DNA of 64,000 bases from Lamellibrachia columna (taxonomy: Eukaryota > Annelida > Polychaeta > Sabellida > Siboglinidae). The DNA is taken from positions 37,560,345-37,624,344 of the forward strand of contig OY759271.1 of NCBI GenBank assembly GCA_963662155.1, in the 5' to 3' direction. Positions 43,601 to 49,572 of this stretch are shown in pieces (the first letter of the stretch is position 1; each line of letters starts with the position of its first letter). The position numbers and the translations under genes were made by a program. A model generated the notes under the pieces. It was given only the letters and a program-made list of their open reading frames with translations, searched no databases and was not told the DNA's origin.

Positions 43601-44685
43601 GGCCATTGTATGATGACAAACCATACTGGAGGGCCATTGTATGATGACAAACCATACTGGAGGGTCATTGTATGATGACAAACCATACTGGAGGGTCATT
43701 GTATGATGACAAACCATACCGGAGGGCCATTGTATGATGACAAACCATACTGGAGGGCCATTGTATGATGACAAACCATACTGGAGGGTCATTGTATGAT
43801 GACAAACCATACTGGAGGGCCATTGTATGATGACAAACCATACTGGAGGGTCATTGTATGATGACAAACCATACTGGAGGGCCATTGTATGATGACAAAC
43901 CATACTGGAGGGTCATTGTATGATGACAAACCATACTGGAGGGCCATTGTATGATGACAAACCATACTGGAGGGTCATTGTATGATGACAAACCATACTG
44001 GAGGGTCATTGTATGATGACAAACCTACTGGGGGGCCATTGTATGATGACAAACCATACTGGAGGGTCATTGTATGATGTCAAACCATACTGGAGGGCCA
44101 TTGTATGATGACAAACCATACTGGAGGGCCATTGTATGATGACAAACCATACTGGAGGGTCATTGTATGATGACAAACCATACTGGAAGGTCATTGTATG
44201 ATGACAAACCATACTGGAGGGTCATTATATGATGACAATCCATACTGGAAGGTCATTGTATGATGACAAACCATACTGGAGGGCCATTGTATGATGACAA
44301 ACCATACTGGAGGGCCATTGTATGATGACAAACCATACTGGAGGGCCATTGTATGATGACAAACCATACTGGAGGGCCATTGTATGATGACAAACCATAC
44401 TGGAGGGCCATTGTATGATGACAAACCATACTGGAGGGCCATTGTATGATGACAAACCATAATGGAGGGCCATTGTATGATGACAAACCATAATGGAGGG
44501 CTGAACGCATCATCACTGTAAGCATTTTGACAGATGAACATGGATTCACCCAGTAAATGGCAGTAATGTGTTGTAGTGAACTGGTGCAGGGAAGTCAACT
44601 GCTCGGACTTTGGAATGGTGACATTGCCAAGCCCACAGGAACAGCTGTCTCCAACACAGACCACCCAAGTAGCATCTTACTACAA
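8328..44685 (+). CDS. PIK3C2: Class II phosphoinositide 3-kinase (PIK3C2 family), 5' part: 13 exons, 3' end outside window
   Basis: Class II PI3Ks make PI3P and PI(3,4)P2 on endocytic and recycling membranes and bind clathrin through their N-terminus. Exons seen: 8328-10220, 10466-10545, 11265-11416, 12314-12434, 12746-12857, 13461-13531, 15421-15490, 16415-16560, 19503-19639, 32237-32321, 34868-34993, 40129-40293, 44577-44685. All joins are GT-AG and in phase, giving 1,089 codons with no stop. Residues 1-631 are low-complexity with PxxP runs (about 98-130 and 158), DPF/DPL-like sites and an NPF site (about 508). Residues about 685-790 match the PI3K Ras-binding domain (SVKV, VDHV, YIIKVHSLSEYL, then LGEYEYVQQC and DIRLIL). 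Residues about 930-1089 match the PI3K C2 domain (MHRVPRQW, YEDFKVMCEIYYGGKKL, VVWDEW, LPREARL, LLGLWNGD). The start is fixed by an in-frame TAA 9 nt upstream and an A at -3, G at +4. Helical, kinase, PX and second C2 domains are not found downstream. Paralogue (A/B/G) cannot be told; invertebrates usually have one. Confidence 0.9.
9121..9530 (+). repeat. Coding 42-bp minisatellite in PIK3C2 exon 1, about 9 copies
   Basis: Each unit encodes 14 residues of the type YPPCGSTGSGAKAP. It stays in frame, with many substitutions between units, so it is old compared with the intronic arrays. Confidence 0.85.
10466..10545 (+). CDS. PIK3C2: PIK3C2 exon 2
   Basis: Acceptor TTTTGTAG|GAG; encodes EVTYETLHDSGETHDEEIQ then AFCQMVG, a conserved acidic segment just before the Ras-binding domain in class II PI3Ks. 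Enters in phase 0 and leaves after two bases of an Arg codon (donor AAG|GTATGT). A (GA)n tract starts 11 nt into the next intron. Confidence 0.85.
10557..10644 (+). repeat. (GA)44 microsatellite in intron 2
   Basis: Uninterrupted GA dinucleotides starting 11 nt after the exon 2 donor. Confidence 0.97.
10645..10992 (+). repeat. 27-bp minisatellite, about 13 copies
   Basis: Units of GGCTCCCCAGACTGTGTTGG plus AAGGTAG, with 26/27-bp length variants. It follows the GA tract directly in intron 2. Confidence 0.92.
11265..11416 (+). CDS. PIK3C2: PIK3C2 exon 3: start of the Ras-binding domain
   Basis: Acceptor CACATTGCAG|ACTG. Encodes LMRQYKHDGHKRNTGVVMSR and, in RBD strand 1, SVKVIVTAKFLKEPVTFTCN. 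Phase 2 in, phase 1 out at donor AACT|GTAAGT. The donor region is tandemly duplicated 21 bp downstream; using the second copy would add an in-frame TAA. Confidence 0.88.
11411..11452 (+). repeat. 21-bp duplication of the exon 3 splice donor
   Basis: GTAACTGTAAGTTGTAACAT(T) occurs twice in tandem (11411 and 11432), so the GTAAGT donor is present twice. Confidence 0.9.
11500..11756 (+). repeat. 33-bp minisatellite, about 8 copies
   Basis: Units around GCCCACCTGGTGTGTGGGCT followed by AACACATCTA, in intron 3. Confidence 0.92.
12314..12434 (+). CDS. PIK3C2: PIK3C2 exon 4: Ras-binding domain
   Basis: Acceptor TTTGCTTGCAG|TG. Encodes NATVDHVISTVLFTITDNLG then ISTDAYIIKVHSLSEYLS; the YIIKVHSLSEYL stretch is the RBD YVLKVxGxxEYL-type signature. 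Phase 1 in, phase 2 out at CAGCAA|GTGAGT. Confidence 0.9.
12746..12857 (+). CDS. PIK3C2: PIK3C2 exon 5: end of the Ras-binding domain
   Basis: Acceptor TATGGTAG|TGAT. Encodes DSTLGEYEYVQQCLKLDLDI followed by RLILCDVAKVPQSFKRT; LGxxEYxQxC is the conserved RBD ending. Phase 2 in, phase 0 out at CACG|GTAAGT. Confidence 0.9.
12965..13065 (-). mobile_element. LINE or SINE 3' tail remnant
   Basis: On the - strand: TATATGGCGCTTTGTAAATT, then TTTAGTAATAACAATAATAA. The GGCGCTTT and (ATT)n tail matches the ends of L2-type LINEs such as the one at 46.5 kb. Confidence 0.6.
13461..13531 (+). CDS. PIK3C2: PIK3C2 exon 6: RBD-C2 linker
   Basis: Acceptor TTTCCACAACAG|GTGG. Encodes VEDDKQVLFVPKAREFDEAM and KVT, matching the ED-D...EAM linker of the family. 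Phase 0 in, phase 2 out at ACAAG|GTATGA. The 30-bp minisatellite of intron 6 begins almost at this donor. Confidence 0.85.
13536..14573 (+). repeat. 30-bp minisatellite, about 34 copies
   Basis: Units of TACATAATCCCACAGTCTAG plus AATCCCTACA (30 bp, some 31-32). It begins within about 10 nt of the exon 6 donor. Each unit carries TAATCCCACAG, an acceptor-like string. Confidence 0.95.
14574..15420. other. Rest of intron 6
   Basis: No exon, repeat or transposon motif recognised. Confidence 0.4.
15421..15490 (+). CDS. PIK3C2: PIK3C2 exon 7: linker helix
   Basis: Acceptor TTATGTTGATAG|GAAC. Encodes NKLNILMETFYKEVEKLRDH and AIQ, predicted helical. Phase 2 in, phase 0 out at CAG|GTAAGG. Its phase is the only one that links exons 6 and 8. 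Confidence 0.85.
15678..15742 (+). mobile_element. tRNA-like sequence, probably a SINE head or tRNA pseudogene
   Basis: GTGTCGCAATGGTTAGGACA gives an A-box-like block and AGGACCAGGATTCGAAGTG a B-box-like block. The spacing and the CAGACTCTTATC anticodon-arm region resemble tRNA-Lys. The acceptor stem does not close, so it is not called a functional tRNA. Confidence 0.5.
15743..15838 (+). repeat. GGGT/GGGC microsatellite
   Basis: About 24 tetranucleotide steps of GGTG and GGCG right after the tRNA-like sequence. The sense strand is G-rich and could fold as a quadruplex. Confidence 0.9.
16060..16375 (+). mobile_element. CR1-like LINE 3' end, truncated
   Basis: The reading YLIRAGYT-stop appears twice (about 16190-16265). 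It follows a decayed thumb (TIIKWNKLSNCA), and then the family 3' UTR (TGACTTCCTTGTCC, GATGGCAATCTTGTTAAATC). It matches the - strand copy at 40.4-42.3 kb and lies in intron 7. Confidence 0.8.
16415..16560 (+). CDS. PIK3C2: PIK3C2 exon 8: linker
   Basis: Acceptor CTGTGTTTTAG|GGTG. Encodes GEHVQSTGVVQAVKAICMTL and NVETIDIIKAIRRLLAVTGD; the VxAVKxIC...VETIxIxxAIxxL pattern is conserved in class II PI3Ks. Phase 0 in, phase 2 out at AACAG|GTATGT. The 3' tail of a CR1 copy ends about 40 nt upstream of its acceptor. Confidence 0.88.
16640..17214 (+). repeat. 33-bp minisatellite, about 17 copies, in intron 8
   Basis: Units of GTAGATGGCCATATATCCAA then GACCAACCCATTT. The left edge TTATTATTATTAAAATTTGT and the unit itself resemble the LINE tail at 12965-13065, so the array likely grew from such a tail. 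Confidence 0.94.
17215..17750. other. Intron 8, no feature
   Basis: AT-rich DNA with a short (AAAT)n tract near 17265-17340; no exon seen. Confidence 0.4.
17756..19375 (+). repeat. 46-bp minisatellite, about 34 copies, in intron 8
   Basis: Units of GAATGTACATGGCATGTCAG plus TATGCTTCAGCCTAAAAGTC plus GTTACA. Copies change gradually from left (AAAAGTC) to right (AGGAGTC), a sign of local unit spread. Confidence 0.95.
19503..19639 (+). CDS. PIK3C2: PIK3C2 exon 9: linker before C2
   Basis: Acceptor CTTGTGTTGACAG|AAGG. Encodes RGSSQLDSLHMTLEELTKSV then KCMIELYCRTYHTDFRFDST. Phase 2 in, phase 1 out at CGGG|GTACGC. The donor is weaker than the others (GTACGC), but the phase and the next exon agree. 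Confidence 0.8.
19886..19893. other. Target-site duplication CCTGTACA, copy 1 of 3
   Basis: The same octamer recurs at 20261-20268 and 21054-21061, flanking two adjacent elements. Confidence 0.85.
19894..20260 (+). mobile_element. Short MITE (367 bp), deletion form of the next element
   Basis: Begins CAGGGTTGTTTGATTTAAAT and ends ATTTTTTTCAACCCTG, with TTTAAATCATG subterminal repeats. It is flanked on both sides by CCTGTACA. It shares both ends with the 785-bp element but lacks its middle; the join is near the GACATTGTGTAT stretch. Confidence 0.85.
20269..21053 (+). mobile_element. Long MITE (785 bp) of the same hAT-like family
   Basis: Begins CATGGTTGTTTGATTTAAAT (first bases mutated) and ends TTTTTTCAAACCTG. 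Flanked by CCTGTACA. The interior matches the copy at 56.4-57.2 kb in reverse. No coding capacity. Confidence 0.82.
21054..23935 (+). repeat. 60-bp minisatellite, 48 near-identical copies, in intron 9
   Basis: Units of CTGTACACACTAGTAGAGTA, CTACAGTTCTCTCGTGTCAT and CTCTGTTTAAACAGCATCTA. Nearly all differences are one base at TCTC[C/T/A]TG; one unit near 22700 lacks a T. The unit length and lack of stops give long open frames of no coding value. Confidence 0.98.
24038..25445 (+). repeat. 34-bp minisatellite, about 41 copies, in intron 9
   Basis: Units of ACCACTTAGTATGGGAAGGA plus GACAGTCCCAGACT. It is GGG/CCC rich, with several unit subtypes (AGTAGACAG, GGGGACAG). Confidence 0.96.
25446..25717. 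other. Intron 9, no feature
   Basis: AT-rich DNA; possibly an unrecognised part of the LINE that starts next. Confidence 0.3.
25718..26040 (+). pseudogene. LINE reverse-transcriptase C-terminal fragment, part 1
   Basis: FKGRSCKLDNRRIVFNGTGL, AVHLGHPVSTINKYSL, then KCKLFK and, at the edge of the array, AWRK. This order (IxLGHxxST, KCKLFxQYC, AWRK) is typical of a LINE thumb/C-terminus. The reading resumes at 31.66 kb after the 36-bp array. Confidence 0.65.
26041..31659 (+). repeat. 36-bp minisatellite, about 156 copies (5.6 kb), in intron 9
   Basis: Units of GTTGTGGAGACTGGCCCCTC plus TTACTGTTGTCTCACA. Variants (gtgaag, gtgacg, ACATTTGTATCACA) recur with a 900-bp, 25-unit higher period, for example 28.2-28.6 and 29.1-29.5 kb. 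It sits inside LINE coding sequence. Open frames of up to 1,893 codons on both strands are a by-product of a 12-codon unit with no stops. Confidence 0.98.
31660..32060 (+). pseudogene. LINE reverse-transcriptase C-terminal fragment, part 2
   Basis: KASSSLF then KFIHKALNHKSPVINSGAKL, NYCHIHYKYNMHED and MREIRNGLKTCNICL. The F-KFI-KALNH-S-VI pattern is the C-terminal continuation of the LINE interrupted by the 36-bp array. Ends 175 bp before PIK3C2 exon 10. Confidence 0.6.
32237..32321 (+). CDS. PIK3C2: PIK3C2 exon 10: start of the PI3K C2 domain
   Basis: Acceptor TTGTTGCTTACAG|AGAG. Encodes RKDVKTFNENLLIHISTMHR then VPRQWLT; LLIHISTMHRVPRQW is the first C2 strand (family pattern LxFxIxxxHxxxxxW). 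Phase 1 in, phase 2 out at CACA|GTGAGT. It lies 12.6 kb from exon 9. Confidence 0.87.
32450..33150 (+). repeat. 41-bp minisatellite, about 17 copies, in intron 10
   Basis: Units of TCATTAATGTATCATGTTAC plus GTGTTCACTGACTGTCTGTG plus T; some units lack CTGT (37 bp). Confidence 0.95.
33180..33330 (+). repeat. 13-bp tandem repeat, about 11 copies
   Basis: Units of CATGTCACTCAGA with CCTGTCACTCATA variants. Confidence 0.88.
33470..33690 (+). repeat. 20-bp tandem repeat, about 11 copies
   Basis: Units of AGGCATACATTGGTTACACT with TTATACT variants. Confidence 0.9.
33700..34096 (+). mobile_element. L2-like LINE 3' end, 5'-truncated
   Basis: Decayed C-terminus (KLNLGKRAFSVAAPRVWNEL), then a 3' UTR ending in GGTGCTATAGAAGTTAACTA and (TTA)n. 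The AFSVAAPxxWNxLP motif and the (ATT)n end are typical of L2/CR1-type LINEs. Confidence 0.8.
34325..34852 (+). repeat. 49-bp minisatellite, about 10.5 copies, in intron 10
   Basis: Units of GATCAACTGTATCCAGTGAA, TAACAGCTCTCAAGGAAGGG and TTCATTCTA. Ends about 15 nt before the exon 11 acceptor. Confidence 0.94.
34868..34993 (+). CDS. PIK3C2: PIK3C2 exon 11: C2 domain
   Basis: Acceptor TTTATTCCACAG|ATAT. Encodes YEDFKVMCEIYYGGKKLAAG and, near the end, GGLLDTVVWDE; YGGKKL and VWDEW are C2 landmarks. Phase 2 in, phase 2 out at GAATG|GTAGGT. The 49-bp minisatellite ends about 15 nt before the acceptor. Confidence 0.9.
34994..35385. other. Intron 11, no feature
   Basis: No exon or repeat recognised. 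Confidence 0.35.
35386..35712. mobile_element. MITE, 327 bp, with about 38-bp inverted ends
   Basis: Left end CATCTGGGCCAGTATTCTCA; the right end in reverse reads CATCTGGGCCCGTATTCTTG. Both ends go on to a GACTTATGAATTC / GATTTATGAATTC block. No coding capacity; the target duplication is unclear. Confidence 0.75.
35775..38243 (+). repeat. 36-bp minisatellite, about 68 copies (2.5 kb), in intron 11
   Basis: Units of ACAGTTGGTTTAATAAGAGT plus GTACGGTACACTGTAC, with GTATGG and GTTCGG subtypes. Rare variants repeat at exactly 756 bp (21 units): TTTACTAAGA at 36831 and 37587, GTACATAG at 36891 and 37647, GTATACAG at 37107 and 37863. Unrelated in sequence to the 36-bp array of intron 9. Confidence 0.97.
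38248..38430 (+). pseudogene. RTE-like LINE C-terminal fragment
   Basis: Reading RPKLIWRG...DLEMEGVAEDCGIW and WNKLSDFARTPQGTRRRS resembles the GRPKxxW...D..WR C-terminus of RTE-type reverse transcriptases. It is broken by stops. Confidence 0.5.
38440..38585 (+). repeat. About 29-bp tandem repeat, 4-5 copies (copy A)
   Basis: Units of TGTTATGTTGTAGCACATAG plus AGTCC. The same block recurs at 39264-39410 as part of an 824-bp duplication. Confidence 0.85.
38660..39250 (+). repeat. 29-bp minisatellite, about 20 copies (first array)
   Basis: Units of TGTTGTTGTCAGCTGTGTTC plus TCAGTGCAG; one unit lacks TTG. Confidence 0.96.
39484..40118 (+). repeat. 29-bp minisatellite, about 21 copies (second array), abutting exon 12
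   Basis: Same unit as the first array. The last unit runs into the real acceptor TGTTGTTGTTCACAG at 40128, which looks like a variant of the unit. Confidence 0.96.
40129..40293 (+). CDS. PIK3C2: PIK3C2 exon 12: C2 domain
   Basis: Acceptor TTGTTGTTCACAG|GCTG. Encodes LQFDSVLLDGLPREARLGFT, then a variable loop and PLGWIALQVFNHK; LPREARL is a C2 signature. Phase 2 in, phase 2 out at AAATT|GTAAGT. The 29-bp minisatellite runs right up to the acceptor. Confidence 0.9.
40375..42345 (-). pseudogene. CR1-like LINE: endonuclease end, RT with internal deletion, 3' UTR
   Basis: Reading on the - strand: GNSDHNQIHFDI (endonuclease end, about 42255), then the pre-RT region EVLNEYFSSVFTTEDISSLP, NKSPGVDGIPPKLLKE, MLLFKKGSRNKPENYRPV (to about 41370). 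There is a sudden jump to TQGSVFGPILFLIYIN, KFADDTKVF (about 41260), DLGVTFSADMKVSEQCG and the end KYSFSQRVINEWNKLP...YLIRAGYT (40474). RT motif A and its neighbours are missing between NYRPV and TQGS, so the copy is dead. The 3' UTR ends in ATTTAACAAG repeats near 40375. Confidence 0.88.
42520..42965 (+). repeat. 22-bp minisatellite, about 20 copies, in intron 12
   Basis: Units of CTATGTCCCTTCTACCTGGT plus AT/GT; very pyrimidine-rich on the sense strand. Confidence 0.95.
43060..44502 (+). repeat. 31-bp minisatellite, about 46 copies, in intron 12
   Basis: Units of GACAAACCATACTGGAGGGT plus CATTGTATGAT. GGGTC and GGGCC subtypes are interspersed. Ends about 75 bp before exon 13. Confidence 0.96.
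44577..44685 (+). CDS. PIK3C2: PIK3C2 exon 13: C2 domain, last exon recognised
   Basis: Acceptor TGTGTTGTAG|TGAA. Encodes ELVQGSQLLGLWNGDIAKPT then GTAVSNTDHPSSILLQ; LxxGxxLLxLW is conserved near the end of the C2 domain. Phase 2 in, phase 0 out at CAA|GTATGT. The family continues with a VDFP-type segment in the next exon, which I could not find in the remaining 19.3 kb. Confidence 0.88.
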
Positions 44686-44744
44686 GTATGTCATGACTGG
44701 ACACTGTCAACTCACTTGACCATCTGTCTGTGTGGCTTTGTCAA

Positions 44745-45150
44745 GATTCCCTATTTGATTGTTGTTGGGATTAGGTTAGAAATGTCGGAGATAAACAACA
44801 TTTACAAAACGATCTAGACAAATTTGTGAAATGGTCTGAAAATGGCAGATGTTATTAAATTTTGGAAAGTATAAATGCCTACACACAGGACACGGGAACT
44901 TGTATGTAAACTTTAAAATGGGAGATACTGTTCTAGGTACTACCATAATAGAAAAGGATTTACTAGCAATAAGTGCTGATATGAAAGTTTAAGAGCAATG
45001 TGTTGTTGCTACTTCAAAGAATAATCAAATTCTTGGGTTGAGTAGGAGAAATAGAATATACAAGAGCTAATTGTACCTCTGTATAAAACAATAGTTAAGC
45101 CTCATTTAGAATACTGTATACAAGCTTGGAGACCATATCATAACATGGTA
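44745..45150 (+). pseudogene. CR1-like RT fragment (thumb region), + strand
   Basis: DKFVKWSE, then MGDTVLGTTIIEKDL, ISADMKV-stop-EQCVVATSK, NQILGLSRRN and [16 protein letters not shown]. This aligns with the same part of the - strand copy at 40.9-41.3 kb. Stops and frame shifts make it dead. Confidence 0.75.
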
Positions 45151-46199
45151 TGGTCTCTGAGGCTGAAGTCACCATAGTTGCGGGCTGAAATCTCCAAAGA
45201 TTGCTGTCCAAATTCACCAGGCCGAATTCACCATGGGCAGAAATCACCAGTACCTGCACTGACAACTCGCTTGTGGACCATGGTCGTCGACGCCCGTGTT
45301 GCTGCCTGTGTTTTATGGATTGATGGCATCAACATAGTTTCCATTACTGGGAATAATGTTGGCACATCATTCTCTTTTAAAGAGATTTTAGCTGCCATCT
45401 TCTCTGGTCCAGGACACAAGTTTTCTCGAAGCTGGCTGGACTTCGTCGGCTTGAAGTTTGTTTTTTTAAAACAAAGTTGGCTCTGTAGGGAACTTAAGCC
45501 AACCACATGTTACTCCATTGTTACTGTTTGCATTAGAATTGAATGCTGCACAATAAACTATTTTAGTGCTAACTTCGAAACAACCCCTAACACTGTCACA
45601 TTCAGAAAGTCACACCCTCGTTGAGCTTCCATGTCATAAGCTTGTCGATAATTGCCATAAAAATATGCATAATCGAGGCAGGCCAGTAAAACAGTATTAT
45701 TTGGAATTATTAATTAATTGAATTATAACTAAATATTCAGTTATGTGGAAATGGAAATATGCTGCAAGATGTAATATAATGCGATTTCAAGCAATCATTG
45801 GTTTTATTCCTTTTAATTTATTCACGTAGTCATTCATATATTGTGTTCATTCATTCTGCCACAATGAACAGGTTCACACCCCCACACATTCATTAGGTCA
45901 CTCTGCTCTACACCCTGTGTGTGTCTGTGTCTTATCTCTAACCCACTGTATGGCGCCAAGCTGCTGATACTTCTACACTCTCTCTTTTTGGTACTTTCAT
46001 AAACTTGCATGCTGAAATCCAGTGACATTACAGCTTTGTACGTATGAGTTCCTGGGTTTCAATAGAGCAAAAGCAGTGGCCGTCACCAAAGTAAAAAGTT
46101 TTTGGGTCTTTCTCTTAAGTTAAAAAATATTGATAAATCCACAACATAGCACCGGCCACACAACAACTAACACTTATTATTGTCTTTTTATTTTCGCTT
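45151..46199. other. Unassigned DNA in or after intron 13
   Basis: A short run of related TCACCA/TCTCCA blocks (45165-45250: AAGTCACCAT, AATTCACCAGG, GAATTCACCATGG, AAATCACCAG) precedes a 148-codon open frame (45178-45624) with no motif I recognise. It is not called a gene. Confidence 0.35.
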
Positions 46200-46389
46200 G
46201 AGTTGAATGAACACTGACAATGTTGTTGTTATTGTGTAAACATCATTCTAGTACTGGACGCTGCATACTTCTTTCTAGCGATGTTATTATTGTGGACACA
46301 CTCGTGGTATGGTGTGTGGGCTGTGTGTTATTTTGTTTTATATTTAGATTATCTATTTACCAGCAACAGTTGTTGCATAAACCTCTCAA

Positions 46390-46497
46390 ATGGCTAAAAA
46401 CCTGGTAAAAATAGACTCGTGTCTAGTTTGTGAGAAATTGATAAGTAATCCTTTTGTAAAATGTGGACTATGTGAGTCTACCTTTCATAAGACTTGT
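46390..46497 (+). pseudogene. PHD-finger LINE, 5' part (ORF1 start)
   Basis: MAKNLVKIDSCLVCEKLISN then PFVKCGLCESTFHKTC gives CxxC-x9-CxxC-x4-HxxC, the first six ligands of a PHD-type zinc finger. It is cut off by the L2-like LINE that starts with (AAT)n at about 46498. The last CxxC pair lies at about 49637 on the far side. Confidence 0.65.
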
Positions 46498-49400
46498 AAT
46501 AATAATAATAATAATTAGAGCACTTTTAGAGCGCCATGGATCCAGGTGACCCTGTTCAAAGGCGCTGACACAAACATAGTTAAAGACAGTCATGATTAAA
46601 AAATAAATAAATAGATAAATAAATAAAAACATAAAAAACAGCAAATCCAAGTTCATAGGACATAGCACTAAAAGTCGAATAAATTTGACAGTTAAGAATA
46701 ATAAGCGCGTTTAAACAAGATAGTTTTTAAGAGTCTTTTAAAGGTGTATAGAGAGTCACATTCACATCTCATGGGGAAGACTGTTCCACAGGCGAGGAGC
46801 AGCGATGCAGAAGGCATGATCACCATAATGGCGGAGATGTGCACTGCATACAGTCAGAAGAGTGTCTGATGAGGATCGCAATGTTCTGCAGGGTTGGTAA
46901 AACTGGAGCAGGTCTGCATTGTAGCTCGGCGCAAGCAGATGAAGAGCTTTGAACGTCATCAGTAAGACCTTGTATTCAATACGGTACCGGACAGGAAGCC
47001 AATGGAGAGTCTCTAAGATGGATATGATGTGGTCATAGCTACTGGCTCTGACCACAATGCGAGCTGCCACATTCTGGACTCTCTGCAGCTTGTCCAGTAA
47101 CTGGTCAGGTACACCATAAAGGAGGCCATTTCCATAGTCCAGTCGCGATATGACAAGGGAGTGAACCAGGAGTTCAGTGGCATGTTGTGTCAAGCAATCT
47201 CTGATGGAGCGAATCCGATGTAGGTGAAAGTATGCTACCTTGCACAGTTTCGACACTTGAGATTTCATGCTGAGCTCACTGTCAAACATCACTCCAATGT
47301 TGCAAGCGACGGCAGTAGGCTGGAGGATGCTGTCACCGATGACGACATCAGTCAGACCGTGCTTGCTAGCCGAGCTCGGTGTAGTGATCACAAGCACTTC
47401 AGTCTTATCGTCATTCAGCTGAAGACGATGATGAGTCATCCATGCTTTTAGTTCTCCAATACATGCTTGGATGCGTGCCAGTGCAGCCATCTCATCATTG
47501 GTGTCCTTGATCTTAAATGAGACATACAGTTGAGAATCATCAGCAAAGAGGTGGAAGTCAAGTCGATGCCGCCTAACTATCTGCCCAATGGGTCCCGTGT
47601 AGAGTGTAAACAAAACTGGGCCAAGAACAGACCCCTGTGGCACTCACTGCAGCAGCTCCAACGGGTCAGACTGGGTCTGGCCTAGGCAGACAGTCTGAGT
47701 CCTCGAAGTCAGGTATGACTCAAACCACTTGTGTGCGACGCCGATGACACCCGCGCTTCTCATGCAAGCCAACAGTAATGTATGATCTACAGTGTCAAAC
47801 GCTGCTGTCAGATCAAGTAGGAACAGCAAGACACCCCTCTTGTTGTCCAGGGTCATCAAGATATCATTCTGGATTCGCATCAATGCAGTTTCAGTACTGT
47901 GATTCGGTTTATAGGCAGATTGGAATTTTTCCTGCAGATTGTTGCGCAAGACGTGGTCAACAAGCATGTTCAGCACTACCCTCTCTGTCAACTTAGAGAT
48001 AAAGGACAGATTAGAGACACGTCGAAAGTTTTTCATGACATCTTTGTCCAATGAAGGCTTCTTGAGCAAAGGCGTCACAAGCGCAGCTTTCATTTTTGTC
48101 GGCACAATTCCTGTTGACATGGACAAGTTGACAATGTTTGTACTGCTTGGTAGAAGACCAAAAACCAGGTCGGCACAGGATCAAGTGCACATGACTTTGA
48201 GGGACTCTTGTTGATCAGTCATCTCACCTCGTCTTCCGTTGCAGGTAAGAAAATGCTGAGTTTATTATCCACAGTGCCTGGACTGTCATCTGGAGGCACG
48301 TAGTTGGGGTCTGCCTTGAGTGTCAAGTTCTCCTGAATCAGTCTGACTTTCTCCTGGAAGAATGCACTGAATCTGTTAGCCAGTTGTTCCAGTGAACCCT
48401 CATCAGGTAGGCTAGCTTCTGGCTTGATCAACAGGGCGTTGACAACATTATACAACTGTTTGTGGTCAGATGCAGCTTTGGTGATCTTTGCAGTGTAGTA
48501 AGTAGACTTGGCGGAGGAGATGAGCTGATTTACGTGCCGTCTCTGCTCTTTGAAAAGATCGCTGTAAATTGTGAGCCGTGATTGTCTCCATTTCCTCTCC
48601 AGTTGCCATCTCTTCTGCTTAGCCATCTTGATGTCACCACTGAACCAAGGAACTTTGGGTCGGACTGTGATTGTTCGTGTCTGAACTGGGGCATGCTTGC
48701 CTAATAGAGCTGACAGGGTAGTGTCGTACTGCTCAAGAAGACTTGCTGCTGAGGTGGCAGGGTCAAGGCACAGGGTTGATGCCTCAATGTCGACTCGGAG
48801 CATCTCTTTCTCTAAGGCAGCATAATTCCTGTATTGCACTGATTGTCGAAGCGGCTGGGGTTTTGGCAGATGTAGATCACAATGGACAGCACCATGATCT
48901 GTCAAGAAGTCAGATACAGTAGTCTTTGATACCAGATTGTCCGTTAATTTGGTGATAATCAAGTCTAACGCATGCCCATCCATGTGAGTGGGTCCCGACA
49001 CGTGCTGGCAGAGAGAGTGGTTCGAAAGGATGTCACGGAAGCGGGAAGCATCAGTGTTCAGTTGGTCTTCATAGTGGAAGTTGAAATCACCCAAAATCAG
49101 GGTGTTCTGAGATTTTACCATGTGGTGCTGAAGGAAGTCTTGGAATTCACTCAGAAAGAGGCCAATGGTTGACTTGTTTCTTTTTGATGGCGGAGGGTGA
49201 TAGATCACAGCCAGTTTCACTGTTGACAAAGCAATAAGTGTGACTTCCATGTTTTCAAACGAATTTGTTTTCCATGAAGATTTTTGATGCCATTTTGATG
49301 TTGGATTTGTGGAGAATGGCAATCCCACCTCCTCTAGCTATGGTGTTCTTGTGCTGTCTCCTCGGAACATGAGTAAACTTGTAGCCAGGAATTGTCAGGG

Positions 49401-49572
49401 CTCTGATTATCTGGTCATCATCAGGAGTATTACGTAACCATGTTTCTGTGAAAGGCATGATGTCAAAGCCATGCTCGATAATATAGTCAGAGAGGGGTGT
49501 CACCTTGTTCCTCACCGACTGGGCGTATTAAGCACATGGTCATGGTGCACAGCTTGCTCTGTTTGGTGACAC
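46498..49572 (-). mobile_element. Nearly full-length L2-like LINE (endonuclease + RT), nested insertion
   Basis: The endonuclease begins near 49515 (FTETWLRNTPDDDQII, RGGGIAILHKS). It has LILGDFNFHYEDQLN (about 49095), HALDLIITKL and LTDHGAVH. The linker and pre-RT region end SPSKSCALDPVPTW (about 48200). The RT has SAYKPNHSTETAL, LLDLTAAFDTVDH (motif A intact), VPQGSVLGPVLF, HLFADDSQLYV (about 47540), the thumb, and the end LHWLPVRYRIEYKVL / APRLWNSLPHEM (46762). The 3' UTR has ATGGCGCTCTAAAAGTGCTC and (ATT)n at 46498. Only a few lesions are seen: a frame shift near 49255, another near 48215, and one TGA just before VPQGS (about 47641). It is the youngest-looking LINE here. Confidence 0.88.

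Noticed and set aside
43060..44502. CRISPR-like array of regular repeats
   Set aside because: Units are contiguous 31-bp tandem repeats with no unique spacers, in animal DNA. The same holds for all other arrays here.
46762..49515. Host gene for an endonuclease/RT-like protein
   Set aside because: Motif order, the (ATT)n tail and the nested position show it is a LINE, not a host gene.
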